DNA of 64,000 bases from Kiritimatiellia bacterium (lineage in GTDB: Bacteria; Verrucomicrobiota; Kiritimatiellia; RFP12; UBA1067). Shown one piece after another: positions 35,229 through 43,737 of this stretch; positions within the stretch are counted from its first letter, which is position 1; the number at the start of each line of letters is the position of its first letter. Both the position numbers and the translations under genes were made by a program. Where the stretch lies: the NCBI GenBank assembly GCA_017406465.1, contig JAFQYM010000064.1, positions 1-64,000 on the forward strand. The letters run 5' to 3'. The notes under the pieces were generated by a model. That model did not search any database and was not told the DNA's origin. It saw only the letters and a program-made list of their open reading frames with translations.

Positions 35229-35945
35229 TCAGTCAAAAGAAAGGGTAGCCTTAGTGCCATCGACACCGATGTACCAGAAACCCTGCCCAACAGGAATGGT
35301 AATGCTCCCGACATTAGCGCCATTGCGCTTCCAACCAGCAGTTATTCCAGCAGGCGCACCTGCCTTCGGCACCGTATACTTATAACGCAGTGAAGTTCCA
35401 TCCTGTGGAATCACTATTTCATCGCCGGCAACCATGCCCGACACAACTAACGATGCGTCAGCCTGAGTTGTGTTAGCAACAAAATTGACACCTGCCGTAA
35501 TGGCTGGCGAAGAAGGCAGTACCGTAGCATTGCCATAGATGCAGAATGTCTTGGGAGTCCCAGCCGCAGGAGCCTCTGGGAGAACAATCCAGAAGGATGT
35601 TCCATAATTTACTGTCTGATTGGCCTCAGCCGCAGACGCCTCAATGATCTGAGCAGGAGTCGCGCTTATAGCAGCCTGCCATCCCTCATCTGTAAGTTTC
35701 CATGCTGAATATGCAGAACCCGAATGGACATAAATCCATGTGTTGTTTTCAAGTCCATTGGTGCAGACGAGATCTTTGACGGAAAGCGCTACAGTGCTAT
35801 TAGTCAACGAAGTGAACGGCACCGCCACCAAGGTGTTTTTGTTCGTCGTAGAAATCTGCGTAACCCCAATTATAGGACTAGGCTCTGGCTCTGCTATCGC
35901 CACAAGAGCGAGGGAGGCAGCCGCGAGTGAGAGAATTGTTTTCAT
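35229..35945 (-). CDS. Secreted protein of unknown function
   Basis: 238 residues with signal peptide (MKTILSLAAASLALVAIA). The mature part is rich in Thr, Ala and Val, with probable beta structure (TLVAVPFTSLTNSTVAL, TNGLENNTWIYVHSG) and a near-C-terminal VGQGFWYIGVDG. No cysteine pattern, anchor or catalytic motif is recognised. It is the third gene of the secreted operon, 40 nt before the PEP-CTERM gene. It is probably a structural or surface protein expressed at a high level from the promoter at 37783-37857. Confidence 0.75.
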   Translation of the reverse strand: MKTILSLAAASLALVAIAEPEPSPIIGVTQISTTNKNTLVAVPFTSLTNSTVALSVKDLVCTNGLENNTWIYVHSGSAYSAWKLTDEGWQAAISATPAQIIEASAAEANQTVNYGTSFWIVLPEAPAAGTPKTFCIYGNATVLPSSPAITAGVNFVANTTQADASLVVSGMVAGDEIVIPQDGTSLRYKYTVPKAGAPAGITAGWKRNGANVGSITIPVGQGFWYIGVDGTKATLSFD

Positions 35946-35965
35946 TTTTCCTTTACCTCCAAACT

Positions 35966-36685
35966 TTACTTGACCGTTGTCGTGGACACCTTGAAGAACT
36001 GCGCACCAGGCTCCTTGGGCGTCACAAGCTTAATCTCGCCACCCTTGTTGCCGTTGGCACACGTCGCCGCAGGAGGAACGGAGAACTCCTTCTTTACGTC
36101 AGATCCGGCCTGCAGCGTATAAGCAACAAACGGAACCGTATCGGCAACCGTCACAACGACGTTCGCGTTTTCAACCTCAATCTTTGTAACCCTCGGAGCA
36201 GGGACGTTGAGCGCCGCAAGATCATAACCATCGGCCGACACACCTTTAGCCGCGTCTGCGGTAACGATTGCGCCTTCCGATGACACTATGCCGTCTGCAA
36301 CGGCAACCTTGACATTTTGGGAATCGGCGTCAAACTTGCCTGCAAGACCAGTAACCTTCGTGTCGCCGTTCTCGTCAGTCGCAAATACGCGAGTGTCAAG
36401 CAGATAGACGCCAAAGGTCCCTTCTTTATAAGTTTCAGCATCCACGGTGAAAAGCACTGGTACACACTTGCCATCCTTGGCGGCCTTTACCGCACAAACA
36501 ATGGTCTGCTCGCCGCCATTGGCAGGCGTCCAAACAAGAGCATAGTACTCGTCGTCGAGGACAGGTGTGCCGTCGGCATACTGGTCGGGACCAGGAGTCG
36601 AGAATGAAATGTTAAGATCCTTGTCCGCACCAGCGAACGCTGCGACGGAAAGAAGCGCGAAAAGAACCGCAATTGTCTTTTTCAT
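35966..36685 (-). CDS. Secreted protein of unknown function
   Basis: 239 residues. The signal peptide (MKKTIAVLFALLSVAAFAGA) is followed by a beta-rich acidic domain (SFSTPGPDQYADGTPVLDDE, EYYALVWTPANGG). The C-terminus has a fibronectin-like feel (VTKIEVENANVVVTVADTVP, AQFFKVSTTTV). No family is recognised. It lies 20 nt after the previous gene's end in the same operon, and its sequence type resembles the other two uncharacterised members. The coding density, ribosome site and signal peptide make it a real gene. Confidence 0.75.
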   Translation of the reverse strand: MKKTIAVLFALLSVAAFAGADKDLNISFSTPGPDQYADGTPVLDDEYYALVWTPANGGEQTIVCAVKAAKDGKCVPVLFTVDAETYKEGTFGVYLLDTRVFATDENGDTKVTGLAGKFDADSQNVKVAVADGIVSSEGAIVTADAAKGVSADGYDLAALNVPAPRVTKIEVENANVVVTVADTVPFVAYTLQAGSDVKKEFSVPPAATCANGNKGGEIKLVTPKEPGAQFFKVSTTTVK

Positions 36686-36707
36686 TTTTTATATTCCTTA
36701 TTTAGAA

Positions 36708-37763
36708 TTACTGCTGCGCAGCCTTGATGACCGGAACAACCTTGTAGGTGCCCGTTTCCATCGGGATCTGGATGGCAGCAGCCGGATATTCGGTATCGCC
36801 AACCTCAGAACCAACCTTCTGCACCTTGAACTTTGCCTCTACTCCAGAAGCTACCGAACCATCAAACTTAATTGTAATAACTCCGGCAACCGCTTCGTCA
36901 GCTGGCGCGAGAGGAATCTTTGCATTGGCATCATCGTCCGCAATGCCAAGAACTTCACACTCCCAAGTCGCCAAACCATTCTCCGCAGTCTTGGCTTCAA
37001 CGGCCTCGCCAGAGGCATCAATTTCCTTCACTTCGCCATCCTGCCCAGCGGCAATTACCGCCTCGACCGCCGAACCATAGAGATTGGTCGTCGCGCCATT
37101 ATCGGTCACGGCGGCCGCCACAGCAACTTCGTACTTGCTCTCAATGGAAGTGATTGCACCAGAGCCATAGGCAGCGACACTGCTCAGATTGGCGAAGTTG
37201 TTGGAAATGGCAAACGAAGTCGTCGAAACCCCATTGGTATCGCCCGAGAGAAGATCATCCCCCTTGTAAAACTGAACCGTGCTCTTCCGATAGTCAAGCA
37301 CAATCTTGAATTGGGTTGCCGTTTCGGGGGCAGAAGGAGTGCCGCTGAGCTGAATCCACGCAGGCAAACCGTTGGTCGCTGCCGACGCAAAGCCGTAGAA
37401 GTTTGTGGCTGCTCCATTATTGCTGACGCCAACTGCAAAACCAGCTTGTGCTCCAACCAATTCAAGGTCAGAGACCTCGCTCGGCGTCAAAACAGCCGAG
37501 GAAGTAATCGTGACAAGACCATCATTCAACGCCGGCGTCGTGTCAAGCGGCGTAACTGTATATGCAGAGTCTTTGTCATTATCAATGTAGATCTTGGACG
37601 CATCAATTCTCTCAATCGTCCCGGCGACAGTGGCCTTGTTAGTGGTTACTGCCGCATCTGACGCCTCAACGCCAAACCAAACTTCTGTCGTATTTGCAAA
37701 AACAGAACTCGACGCGCACGCGAACGCGCACGCCACGATTCCCAAAACCTTTTCTGCTTTCAT
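36708..37763 (-). CDS. Secreted protein of unknown function, first gene of a strongly promoted operon
   Basis: 351 residues with signal peptide (GIVACAFACASSSVFA). The mature part is Ala/Thr/Val-rich and acidic, with probable LamG-like beta strands in the middle (TQFKIVLDYRKSTVQFYKGD). There is no anchor. An ideal AAGGAGGA ribosome site lies 5 nt before the ATG, and a rRNA-grade promoter lies upstream. High expression of an acidic, low-cysteine secreted protein fits a surface-layer or matrix component. That role is inference. Confidence 0.76.
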   Translation of the reverse strand: MKAEKVLGIVACAFACASSSVFANTTEVWFGVEASDAAVTTNKATVAGTIERIDASKIYIDNDKDSAYTVTPLDTTPALNDGLVTITSSAVLTPSEVSDLELVGAQAGFAVGVSNNGAATNFYGFASAATNGLPAWIQLSGTPSAPETATQFKIVLDYRKSTVQFYKGDDLLSGDTNGVSTTSFAISNNFANLSSVAAYGSGAITSIESKYEVAVAAAVTDNGATTNLYGSAVEAVIAAGQDGEVKEIDASGEAVEAKTAENGLATWECEVLGIADDDANAKIPLAPADEAVAGVITIKFDGSVASGVEAKFKVQKVGSEVGDTEYPAAAIQIPMETGTYKVVPVIKAAQQ

Positions 37764-37782
37764 CTATTCCTCCTTAAAAGGG

Positions 37783-37857
37783 TTGACGGCGCATATTATA
37801 CCCCCAAATGGGGGAAGCCGTCAAGGGGGTATTTTAATTTTTTTTTAAATTTTTTTT
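37783..37857 (-). promoter_or_regulatory. Very strong promoter with UP-like A/T tract and spanning dyad
   Basis: Minus strand: TTGACG (37819-37824), 18-nt spacer, TATAAT (37795-37800). Upstream (37830-37857) is an almost pure A/T tract of UP-element type. The -35 forms half of the inverted repeat TTGACGGC/GCCGTCAA (37817-37824 and 37783-37790), which brackets the core. The spacer holds a CCCCC/GGGGG pair. Confidence 0.82.
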
Positions 37858-37893
37858 GTGTCCTTTTCAACCCCATTGGAACACGTCAAATCC

Positions 37894-37941
37894 CTGAAAA
37901 CATTGGGCCGCGGCAGATGCGCCGCGGCCCTACGTTTTCAG
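37894..37941 (-). terminator. Terminator after pnp
   Basis: A long hairpin: outer 8-bp stem CTGAAAAC/GTTTTCAG and inner 10-bp stem GGGCCGCGGC/GCCGCGGCCC with a 6-nt loop. It lies 15 nt past the pnp stop. The outer stem supplies the short T run. Confidence 0.75.
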
Positions 37942-37955
37942 CGTTGCGCGAACAA

Positions 37956-40067
37956 TCAGTTCGCGGCCTGCTCGTCGAGATCCTTCATAGCCGCCTTGCG
38001 GGAGAGCTTGATGCGCCCGCGCTCGTCGACGTCAAGGCACTTGACCTTGATGATGTCGCCGACCTTGCAGACGCCGTCCATCGACTTGAGGAACTTGTCG
38101 GAGAACTCCGAGATGTGGCAGAGGCCGTCCATTCCGGGGAGGATCTCGACGAACGCGCCGAAGTCCTTTATGCCAGTGACCTTGCCCTCGTATATCTTGC
38201 CGGGCTCGGCGACGGCCGAGACCGCGCCGACCGCGCGCTTCGCCGCCTCCATCGACTCAAGCGAGGTCGCGAAGATCGAGACCTTGCCGTCGTCGTCGAT
38301 GTCGATCTGCGCACCCGTGGACTCCACGATGCCGCGGATGTTCGAGCCGCCGGGGCCGATGAGCGCGCCGATCTTGTCGACGGGGATCTGCATCTCCTCG
38401 ATCCGGGGCGCGTACTTGTTGAGCTCGGCGCGCGGGGCGGGGATGACGGACTCCATGAAGTCGATGATCTTGAGGCGCGCGTCGTGCGCGGCCTTGACCG
38501 CGCCCTCGACGAGGTCCCACGTGAGGCCGCGGAGCTTCAGGTCCACCTGGAAGCCCGTGATGCCCTTCTTCGTGCCGCCGACCTTGAAGTCCATGTCGCC
38601 GCAGTGGTCTTCGGCGCCGAGAATATCGGTGACGAGAACCTTCTTGGACTGGTCTTCGTTGGTGAAGAGGCCGATGGAGATGCCCGCGACGGTGCGCTTC
38701 AGCGGAACGCCCGCATCCATGAGCGCGAGGCAGCCGTTGCAGATCGACGCCATCGAGGACGAGCCGTTGGAGCCCATGATCTCGCTGACGACGCGGATCG
38801 AGTACGGGAACTCGTCGGGGAGAACCTCCGCGATCGAGCGCTCGGCGAGAGCGCCGTGTCCGATCTCGCGGCGCCCGGTGGAGCCGAGACGCCCGACCTC
38901 GCCCGTGCAGTAGGGCGGGAAGTTGTAGTGGAGCATGAAGCGCTTCGAGGGCTCGCCGCCAGTCACGGAGTCGAGGTCCTGCGCATCCTTCTTCGTGCCG
39001 AGCGTGACCGTCGCGAACGACTGGGTCTCGCCGCGCGAGAAGATCGCAGAGCCGTGGAGGCGCGGAAGGACGCCGACCTGGGCGGAGAGCGGACGGATCT
39101 CGTGCTGGGCGCGGCCGTCGATGCGGAGGCCCTTCTCCAAGACGTTCTTGCGGACGGTCTCGATTTCAAGGGCGTCGAAGAGGTGCACGAAGCCGACTGC
39201 GTCGACCTCTGGCCACTTCTCGCTGACCTTTTTGAGGAGGTCTTCCTTGATTGCGGAGACCTTGCCCTGGCGCTCGAGCTTGCCCTTGATGAGAAGCGCT
39301 GCGGCAAGTGCCTCGCCGCCCTCCTTGCGCATGAAGTCCATCTTGTCCGCGGGCTGCGGAATGTCGTGGATGTCCTTGTCGGGCTTGCCGAGGGCACGGC
39401 GCATCTCGATCTGGAGGTCGATGATCTTCTCGACTTCCTCGTGGGCGCGCTTGAGGGCGGCGACGAAATCCTCGTCGCTGATCTCCGAGGCGGAGCCCTC
39501 CATCATGAGGAACTTGCCGCGGATGCCGGCGTAGAGGAGGTCGATGTCGCTCTTTGCCTTCTGCTCGTGGGTCGGGTTGATGACCCACTGGCCGTCAATG
39601 CGACCGATGCGCACGCATCCGATCGGGCCCATGAACGGGATCTCGGAGATGTGGAGCGCGGCGGACGACGCGTTGACGGCGAGGAAGTCGGCCTCCCTGG
39701 TGCCGTCGGACTGGATGAGCGTCGAGTTGACCTGGACGTCGTTGTAGTAGCCGTCGGGGAAGAGCGGACGGATCGGACGGTCGCACATGCGGGCCGTGAG
39801 GATCTCCTTGCTCGTCGGACGCGCTTCGCGCTTGAAGAACCCGCCGGGGAACTTGCCCGCCGCGTAGAACTTCTCGCGATACTCGCACTGCAGCGGGAAG
39901 AAGTCGATGCCTTCCCGCGGCGTATCGGTATTTGTGACCGCCGTAAAGACGGTCGTGTCACCGTACGAGACGGTGACGGCTCCGGCGGCCTGCTGCGCCA
40001 GGAGCCCGGTCTCGATCACGAGGTCCGTCCCCGCGATGTTGACCTTGAACTGCTTTGTTCCTTGCAT
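37956..40067 (-). CDS. pnp: Polyribonucleotide nucleotidyltransferase (PNPase)
   Basis: 703 residues, the usual length. Two RNase PH domains (the first with GDTTVFTAVTNTD and FFPLQCEYREKFYAAGKFPGG, the second with GRREIGHGALAERS and ICNGCLALMDAGVP) are separated by a helical linker. KH (IGPGGSNIRGIVESTGAQID) and S1 (EGKVTGIKDFGAFVEILPG) domains follow. It degrades RNA 3'-5' by phosphorolysis as a trimer in the RNA degradosome. It lies 96 nt after rpsO, the classic rpsO-pnp pair. Its own ribosome site is a weak purine-rich stretch. Confidence 0.98.
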   Translation of the reverse strand: MQGTKQFKVNIAGTDLVIETGLLAQQAAGAVTVSYGDTTVFTAVTNTDTPREGIDFFPLQCEYREKFYAAGKFPGGFFKREARPTSKEILTARMCDRPIRPLFPDGYYNDVQVNSTLIQSDGTREADFLAVNASSAALHISEIPFMGPIGCVRIGRIDGQWVINPTHEQKAKSDIDLLYAGIRGKFLMMEGSASEISDEDFVAALKRAHEEVEKIIDLQIEMRRALGKPDKDIHDIPQPADKMDFMRKEGGEALAAALLIKGKLERQGKVSAIKEDLLKKVSEKWPEVDAVGFVHLFDALEIETVRKNVLEKGLRIDGRAQHEIRPLSAQVGVLPRLHGSAIFSRGETQSFATVTLGTKKDAQDLDSVTGGEPSKRFMLHYNFPPYCTGEVGRLGSTGRREIGHGALAERSIAEVLPDEFPYSIRVVSEIMGSNGSSSMASICNGCLALMDAGVPLKRTVAGISIGLFTNEDQSKKVLVTDILGAEDHCGDMDFKVGGTKKGITGFQVDLKLRGLTWDLVEGAVKAAHDARLKIIDFMESVIPAPRAELNKYAPRIEEMQIPVDKIGALIGPGGSNIRGIVESTGAQIDIDDDGKVSIFATSLESMEAAKRAVGAVSAVAEPGKIYEGKVTGIKDFGAFVEILPGMDGLCHISEFSDKFLKSMDGVCKVGDIIKVKCLDVDERGRIKLSRKAAMKDLDEQAAN

Positions 40068-40163
40068 TTTCTTTTTTCTTTTCTTTGTTTCGTTGGTAAA
40101 CTTCTTGGAACGGACAGGGACTCTGGCGTCCCCGCACCCCGCCCATAGCAGCGAAGCCCCCGC

Positions 40164-40424
40164 TTAGCGGCGGATGCCGAGCTTCTTGATGAGCTCGCGG
40201 TAGCTCGCCTCGTTCTCGCGCTTCAGGTAGTCGAGGAGGCTGCGGCGGTTCTGGACCTTGCGGAGGAGGCCGTAGCGGGAAGAATGGTCCTTCTTGTTCG
40301 CCTTGAGGTGGGCGGTGAGCGCCTCGATCTCCTTGGTGAGAATCGCAATCTGGACTTCGGAGGAACCCGTGTCGCGGTCGTGACGCTGGAATTCGGACTT
40401 GATGGCGGCCTTGTCGATCTTCAT
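40164..40424 (-). CDS. rpsO: Ribosomal protein S15
   Basis: 86 residues starting [20 protein letters not shown]. The family core is intact: [31 protein letters not shown] and [20 protein letters not shown]. It is a 30S primary binding protein contacting 16S rRNA helices 20-22. The mRNA leader upstream is long and can fold (40468-40528), as expected for a protein that often controls its own translation. pnp follows. Confidence 0.98.
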   Translation of the reverse strand: MKIDKAAIKSEFQRHDRDTGSSEVQIAILTKEIEALTAHLKANKKDHSSRYGLLRKVQNRRSLLDYLKRENEASYRELIKKLGIRR

Positions 40425-40467
40425 TTTATCTTTTCTTTCTCTTTATTCTGCGTACTGGGAAGCAAGA

Positions 40468-40528
40468 CCCTGCCAGTGTCCCCGACATGGGACACCGAAC
40501 GCCCGAATTTCGAGCACCCGCGGCAGGG
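40468..40528 (-). promoter_or_regulatory. Structured rpsO leader
   Basis: Within the leader, CCCTGCC (minus strand, 40522-40528) can pair with GGCAGGG (40468-40474), closing a region that contains a second stem, GTGTCCC/GGGACAC (40477-40495). It is a candidate S15 autoregulatory element. The rest of the 333-bp gap up to 40757 shows only the promoter below and no gene. Confidence 0.5.
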
Positions 40529-40561
40529 ATAACCTCCTGAGACAGTCGCAGGACGGCGGAT

Positions 40562-40590
40562 AATATACCAAATCCCCGCGCAGGATGCAA
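40562..40590 (-). promoter_or_regulatory. rpsO-pnp promoter
   Basis: Minus strand: TTGCAT (40585-40590), 17-nt spacer, TATATT (40562-40567) with upstream TGG. It gives a leader of about 130 nt. Confidence 0.7.
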
Positions 40591-40757
40591 TGGGGGAACT
40601 TATATTCACGGCAGGCAGATTACAGTGCGGACGAAATCGCACATCCCCCAAGCCGAAGGCAAGCCAGCCCGAAACAGTGTCAGATTAGGGGCAAATAGGG
40701 TCAAGTAGAGTTAGGGCACGTACGCGCCACCGCTACATATCGGACTGTGCGGCGCGA

Positions 40758-41564
40758 TCACGAGGTCGGGCGGCCGTTGGACATGGCGACGCCCAGCCCC
40801 CGCTTCTTCGCGCACTTCTGGTACAGCGCCTTGGCCTCGTCCATGTGCTCGGTGAGGTTCTTGACGCGCGTCTCGTCGCACGGATGCGTCGATGCGAGCT
40901 CGCCGAGCTTCGACGAGTTTCCCGTTCCGAAGCGCTTCCAGAATGTGACGGACGCCTGCGGGTCGTATCCCGCCTTCGCCATGAGGTAGAGCCCTATGAG
41001 GTCGGCCTCGCTCTCGTGGCTGCGACTGTATGGAAGCAGTATTCCGTACTGCGTGCCGATTCCGTATATCTGCTGCACCTGGTCGCCGCATCCGATGAGC
41101 GACAGCCCGAGCGTTCCGGCCGCCTGCAACTGCGACCAGCTCATACGCTCGCCGCCGTGCCGCGCGATTGCGTGGCCCACCTCGTGCGCAACGACACAGG
41201 CGAGCTCCGCCTCGTTGGCGAACTTCGTCATGATGCCGGTGTAGACGGCGACCTTACCGCCTGGGAGACAGAACGCGTTCACCTCGTCGCTCTGCAGAAC
41301 CGTGAACTCCCATTCAAAGCCCGTGTCGCCCGCGGCATCCTTGACCGCCGCGCCGACCCTCGCGAGGAGCGCCTGCTGCGACGCATCGGCCGACGGCTTC
41401 GTCTGCGCCTTGTATTCGCCGTACGCCGTGGCCCCCATCTCCCGCTCGCTCGCGTCCGACGAGAGCATTAGCTGCGTGCGCCCGGTAATCGGAACGGTGC
41501 GGCAGCCCGCAGCAACGACCGCAAACACGGCCGCAGCCGCAAGTACTGCTATGTCCGTCCTCAT
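40758..41564 (-). CDS. M48-family metallopeptidase, lipoprotein
   Basis: 268 residues from the ATG at 41564, which has GGAG upstream and starts 4 nt after the proS stop. The signal peptide ends in a lipobox (VVAAGC), so the protein should be lipid-anchored in the envelope. The zinc motif is HEVGH in VVAHEVGHAIARHGG, and the third ligand lies in ESEADLIGLYLMAKAGYDP. It resembles LoiP/YcaL-type periplasmic proteases (BepA without its TPR domain) involved in envelope quality control. Co-transcribed with proS, but functionally unrelated. Confidence 0.92.
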   Translation of the reverse strand: MRTDIAVLAAAAVFAVVAAGCRTVPITGRTQLMLSSDASEREMGATAYGEYKAQTKPSADASQQALLARVGAAVKDAAGDTGFEWEFTVLQSDEVNAFCLPGGKVAVYTGIMTKFANEAELACVVAHEVGHAIARHGGERMSWSQLQAAGTLGLSLIGCGDQVQQIYGIGTQYGILLPYSRSHESEADLIGLYLMAKAGYDPQASVTFWKRFGTGNSSKLGELASTHPCDETRVKNLTEHMDEAKALYQKCAKKRGLGVAMSNGRPTS

Positions 41565-41568
41565 GATA

Positions 41569-43296
41569 CTATTCTCCTTCAAGCGCGGCCTTGATCGCCT
41601 CGACTGCCGCGTCTGGCGCGACGATCTGCATCTTCGACTTGTCGTCGCAGCGGCGCTTGATCTCTACGCCGCCGTTGGCAAGCCCCTTGGCGCCGACTAC
41701 GACGCGGACGGGGAAGCCGATCAGGTCGGCGTCCTTGAATTTGACGCCGGGACGCTCCGCGCGGTCGTCGACGATTACGTCGATTCCAGCCGCCTCGAGC
41801 GCAGACTCGAGGTCGTCGGCGATCTTCGTGACCTCCTCCTTGTCGGGATCGAGGTTTTCGACGATGACCTGGTACGGCGCGACGGACGCGGGCCAGATTA
41901 TACCGTCCTTGTCGTGGCACTGCTCGATAACCGCCTGGAGCGTGCGGGAAACGCCGACGCCGTAGCAGCCCATGATCATCACATGGTCTTCGAGCTTGTC
42001 GTTCTTATAAACGGCATTGAACGCGGCGGAGTACTTCGTGCCAAGCTTGAAGACCTGCCCGACCTCGATGCCGCGCTTGATGGCCATGGGCTTACCGCAC
42101 TTCGCGCAGATGTCGCCGTCCTTCACGATCACGAGATCGGCGTAGTCCGCGTCCGCAATCTTCGCGTCGCGCGCGAGGTCAACGTTCTTGAGGTGGAAGT
42201 CGTCCTTGTTCGCGCCGACGATGCGGCCCTTCGCGCCCTTGAGCGCAATGTCCGCGACGATCTTGAGTGACGCATCCGCGGGAGCGACGGGGCCAACGAA
42301 GCCCGCGTTCGCGCCTGTCACCTTGAGGACGGTGCCGAAATCGGCGAGCGCGACGGACTTCGCGCCGAGGAAGCGCTTGAGCTTCACCTCGTTCACGTCG
42401 CGATCGCCCTGAACGCACACCATGACCGGCTTGCCGTCGGCAACATAAACGAGAGACTTGACGAAGCGGTCGGCGGGAAGACCGAGGAAAGAGGCGACCT
42501 CTTCGATAGTCTTGGCGTTGGGCGTCGCAACCTCTTCGCAGGCTTCCCCGTTCCCCGTTCCCCATTCCCCGTTCCCCATCTTCCGTTCCGCCTTCTCGAG
42601 ATTCGCCGCGTAGCCGCAGCCATCGCAGAACGCGATGCCGTCTTCGCCAGCGTCGGCAAGCACGTGGAACTCGTGCGTCATCGAATCGCCCATGTCGCCA
42701 CCGTCGGCCTGCACAGGGACGGCCTTGAGCCCGCAACGCGCGTAGATGCGCTCGTAGGCGTGGTACATGTTCCAGTAGCTCTTGTCCGCGCCCTCGGCGT
42801 CCGTGTCGAAGGAGTAGGCGTCCTTCATGAGGAATTCCTTGGAGCGCATGAGCCCGAATCTCGGGCGCGTCTCGTCGCGGAACTTCCACTGGATCTGGTA
42901 GATCGTGACGGGCAGCTGGCGGTAGGAGCTGATGAGCGACTTCGCGAGGTCGGTGAAGACCTCCTCGGCCGTCGGACCGAGCGCGAACTCATGCTCGCCG
43001 CGGTCGCGGAGCTTGAACATGTTCGGACCCATCGTGTCCCAGCGTCCCGTGGTGCGCCAGAGCTCCGCCGGCTGGAGGATAGGCGAGACGATCTCGAGCG
43101 CGCCGGCACGGTCCATCTCCTCTCGGACTATCTGCTGGATTTTCCTCAGCGAGCGCATCCCGAGCGGCAGGTAGGCATAGAGCCCGCCTGCGACCTTGCG
43201 CGCGAGCCCCGCGCGGATAAGGAGCTTGTGAGAGTCGATTTCTGCGTCACCGGGATTTTCCCGGAGCGTCTGGATGAGAGACTTGGTCCATTTCAT
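41569..43296 (-). CDS. proS: Prolyl-tRNA synthetase, bacterial type
   Basis: 575 residues. Class II motifs are present: motif 2 region QIQWKFRDETRPRFGLMRSKEF, motif 3 GCYGVGVSRTLQAVIEQ, the editing-type insertion domain (TPNAKTIEEVASFLGL, CVQGDRDVNEVKLKRF) and the C-terminal anticodon domain (DDRAERPGVKFKDADLIGFP). It charges tRNA-Pro in the cytoplasm. Between the catalytic core and the insertion domain a linker encoded by heptamers (MGNGEWGTGNGEA) replaces ordinary sequence. The ATG at 43296 is 9 nt after TATAAT, so the mRNA should be leaderless. The frame is open further upstream but non-coding. Confidence 0.96.
   Translation of the reverse strand: MKWTKSLIQTLRENPGDAEIDSHKLLIRAGLARKVAGGLYAYLPLGMRSLRKIQQIVREEMDRAGALEIVSPILQPAELWRTTGRWDTMGPNMFKLRDRGEHEFALGPTAEEVFTDLAKSLISSYRQLPVTIYQIQWKFRDETRPRFGLMRSKEFLMKDAYSFDTDAEGADKSYWNMYHAYERIYARCGLKAVPVQADGGDMGDSMTHEFHVLADAGEDGIAFCDGCGYAANLEKAERKMGNGEWGTGNGEACEEVATPNAKTIEEVASFLGLPADRFVKSLVYVADGKPVMVCVQGDRDVNEVKLKRFLGAKSVALADFGTVLKVTGANAGFVGPVAPADASLKIVADIALKGAKGRIVGANKDDFHLKNVDLARDAKIADADYADLVIVKDGDICAKCGKPMAIKRGIEVGQVFKLGTKYSAAFNAVYKNDKLEDHVMIMGCYGVGVSRTLQAVIEQCHDKDGIIWPASVAPYQVIVENLDPDKEEVTKIADDLESALEAAGIDVIVDDRAERPGVKFKDADLIGFPVRVVVGAKGLANGGVEIKRRCDDKSKMQIVAPDAAVEAIKAALEGE
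42543..42590. repeat. Heptamer array inside proS
   Basis: Five perfect units on the plus strand (CTTCCCC, GTTCCCC, GTTCCCC, ATTCCCC, GTTCCCC), then degenerate units to about 42590. The proS frame is kept. Confidence 0.85.
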
Positions 43297-43442
43297 GATT
43301 GGGATATTATACCAAATCCTGCCGCTTTGCTGCATGACTGCCTTGCGGCGGGAAATCTGGGGCCGGAATATGGTATAATACTCGCGCCTGCACGGAACGG
43401 ACACAGTGTCCGCCACGGCTCGCAATCGAAAGGAAAACAAAA

Positions 43443-43658
43443 ATGAAGTGCATGTATGTCGCCGCAGTCGCGGCCGCTCTCGCTTCCTCCGTCCTCTTCA
43501 CCGGATGCGAGAAGAATGAGTCCACTCTCTCCGAAAAGATGGAGCAGGCCGGCAAGGACCTCTCGAAGACCGCCGACAAGGCCGCAAAGGACGCGGACAA
43601 AACTGCCAACAAGGCCGCAGACGAAGCCGGCAAGGCCGTCGATTCGCTCAAGAAGTAA
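43443..43658 (+). CDS. Small lipoprotein with Lys/Ala/Asp repeats
   Basis: 71 residues. The signal peptide has lipobox LFTGC (Cys about 22). The mature part is an amphipathic helix of repeats such as KTADKAAKDADKTANKAADE, like entericidin, LEA or apolipoprotein-like small envelope proteins. A strong extended -10 (TATAAT at 43373-43378) and AAAGGA lie upstream. A GC hairpin without a T run follows at 43702. It may act as a stress-induced membrane or periplasm spacer; that role is inferred from composition only. Confidence 0.85.
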   Translation: MKCMYVAAVAAALASSVLFTGCEKNESTLSEKMEQAGKDLSKTADKAAKDADKTANKAADEAGKAVDSLKK

Positions 43659-43701
43659 GGACGAATCCAAGACGGGACGCGCTGTTGCCGTCCCGAATAC
43701 G

Positions 43702-43727
43702 GCGGGGCCGGCGAATGCCGGCCCCGC
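43702..43727 (+). terminator. Hairpin after the small lipoprotein gene
   Basis: Perfect 11-bp stem GCGGGGCCGGC/GCCGGCCCCGC with a GAAT loop. There is no T run, so it may be an attenuating or mRNA-stabilising hairpin before tcdA rather than a full terminator. Confidence 0.6.
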
Positions 43728-43737
43728 TAAATCGCAG

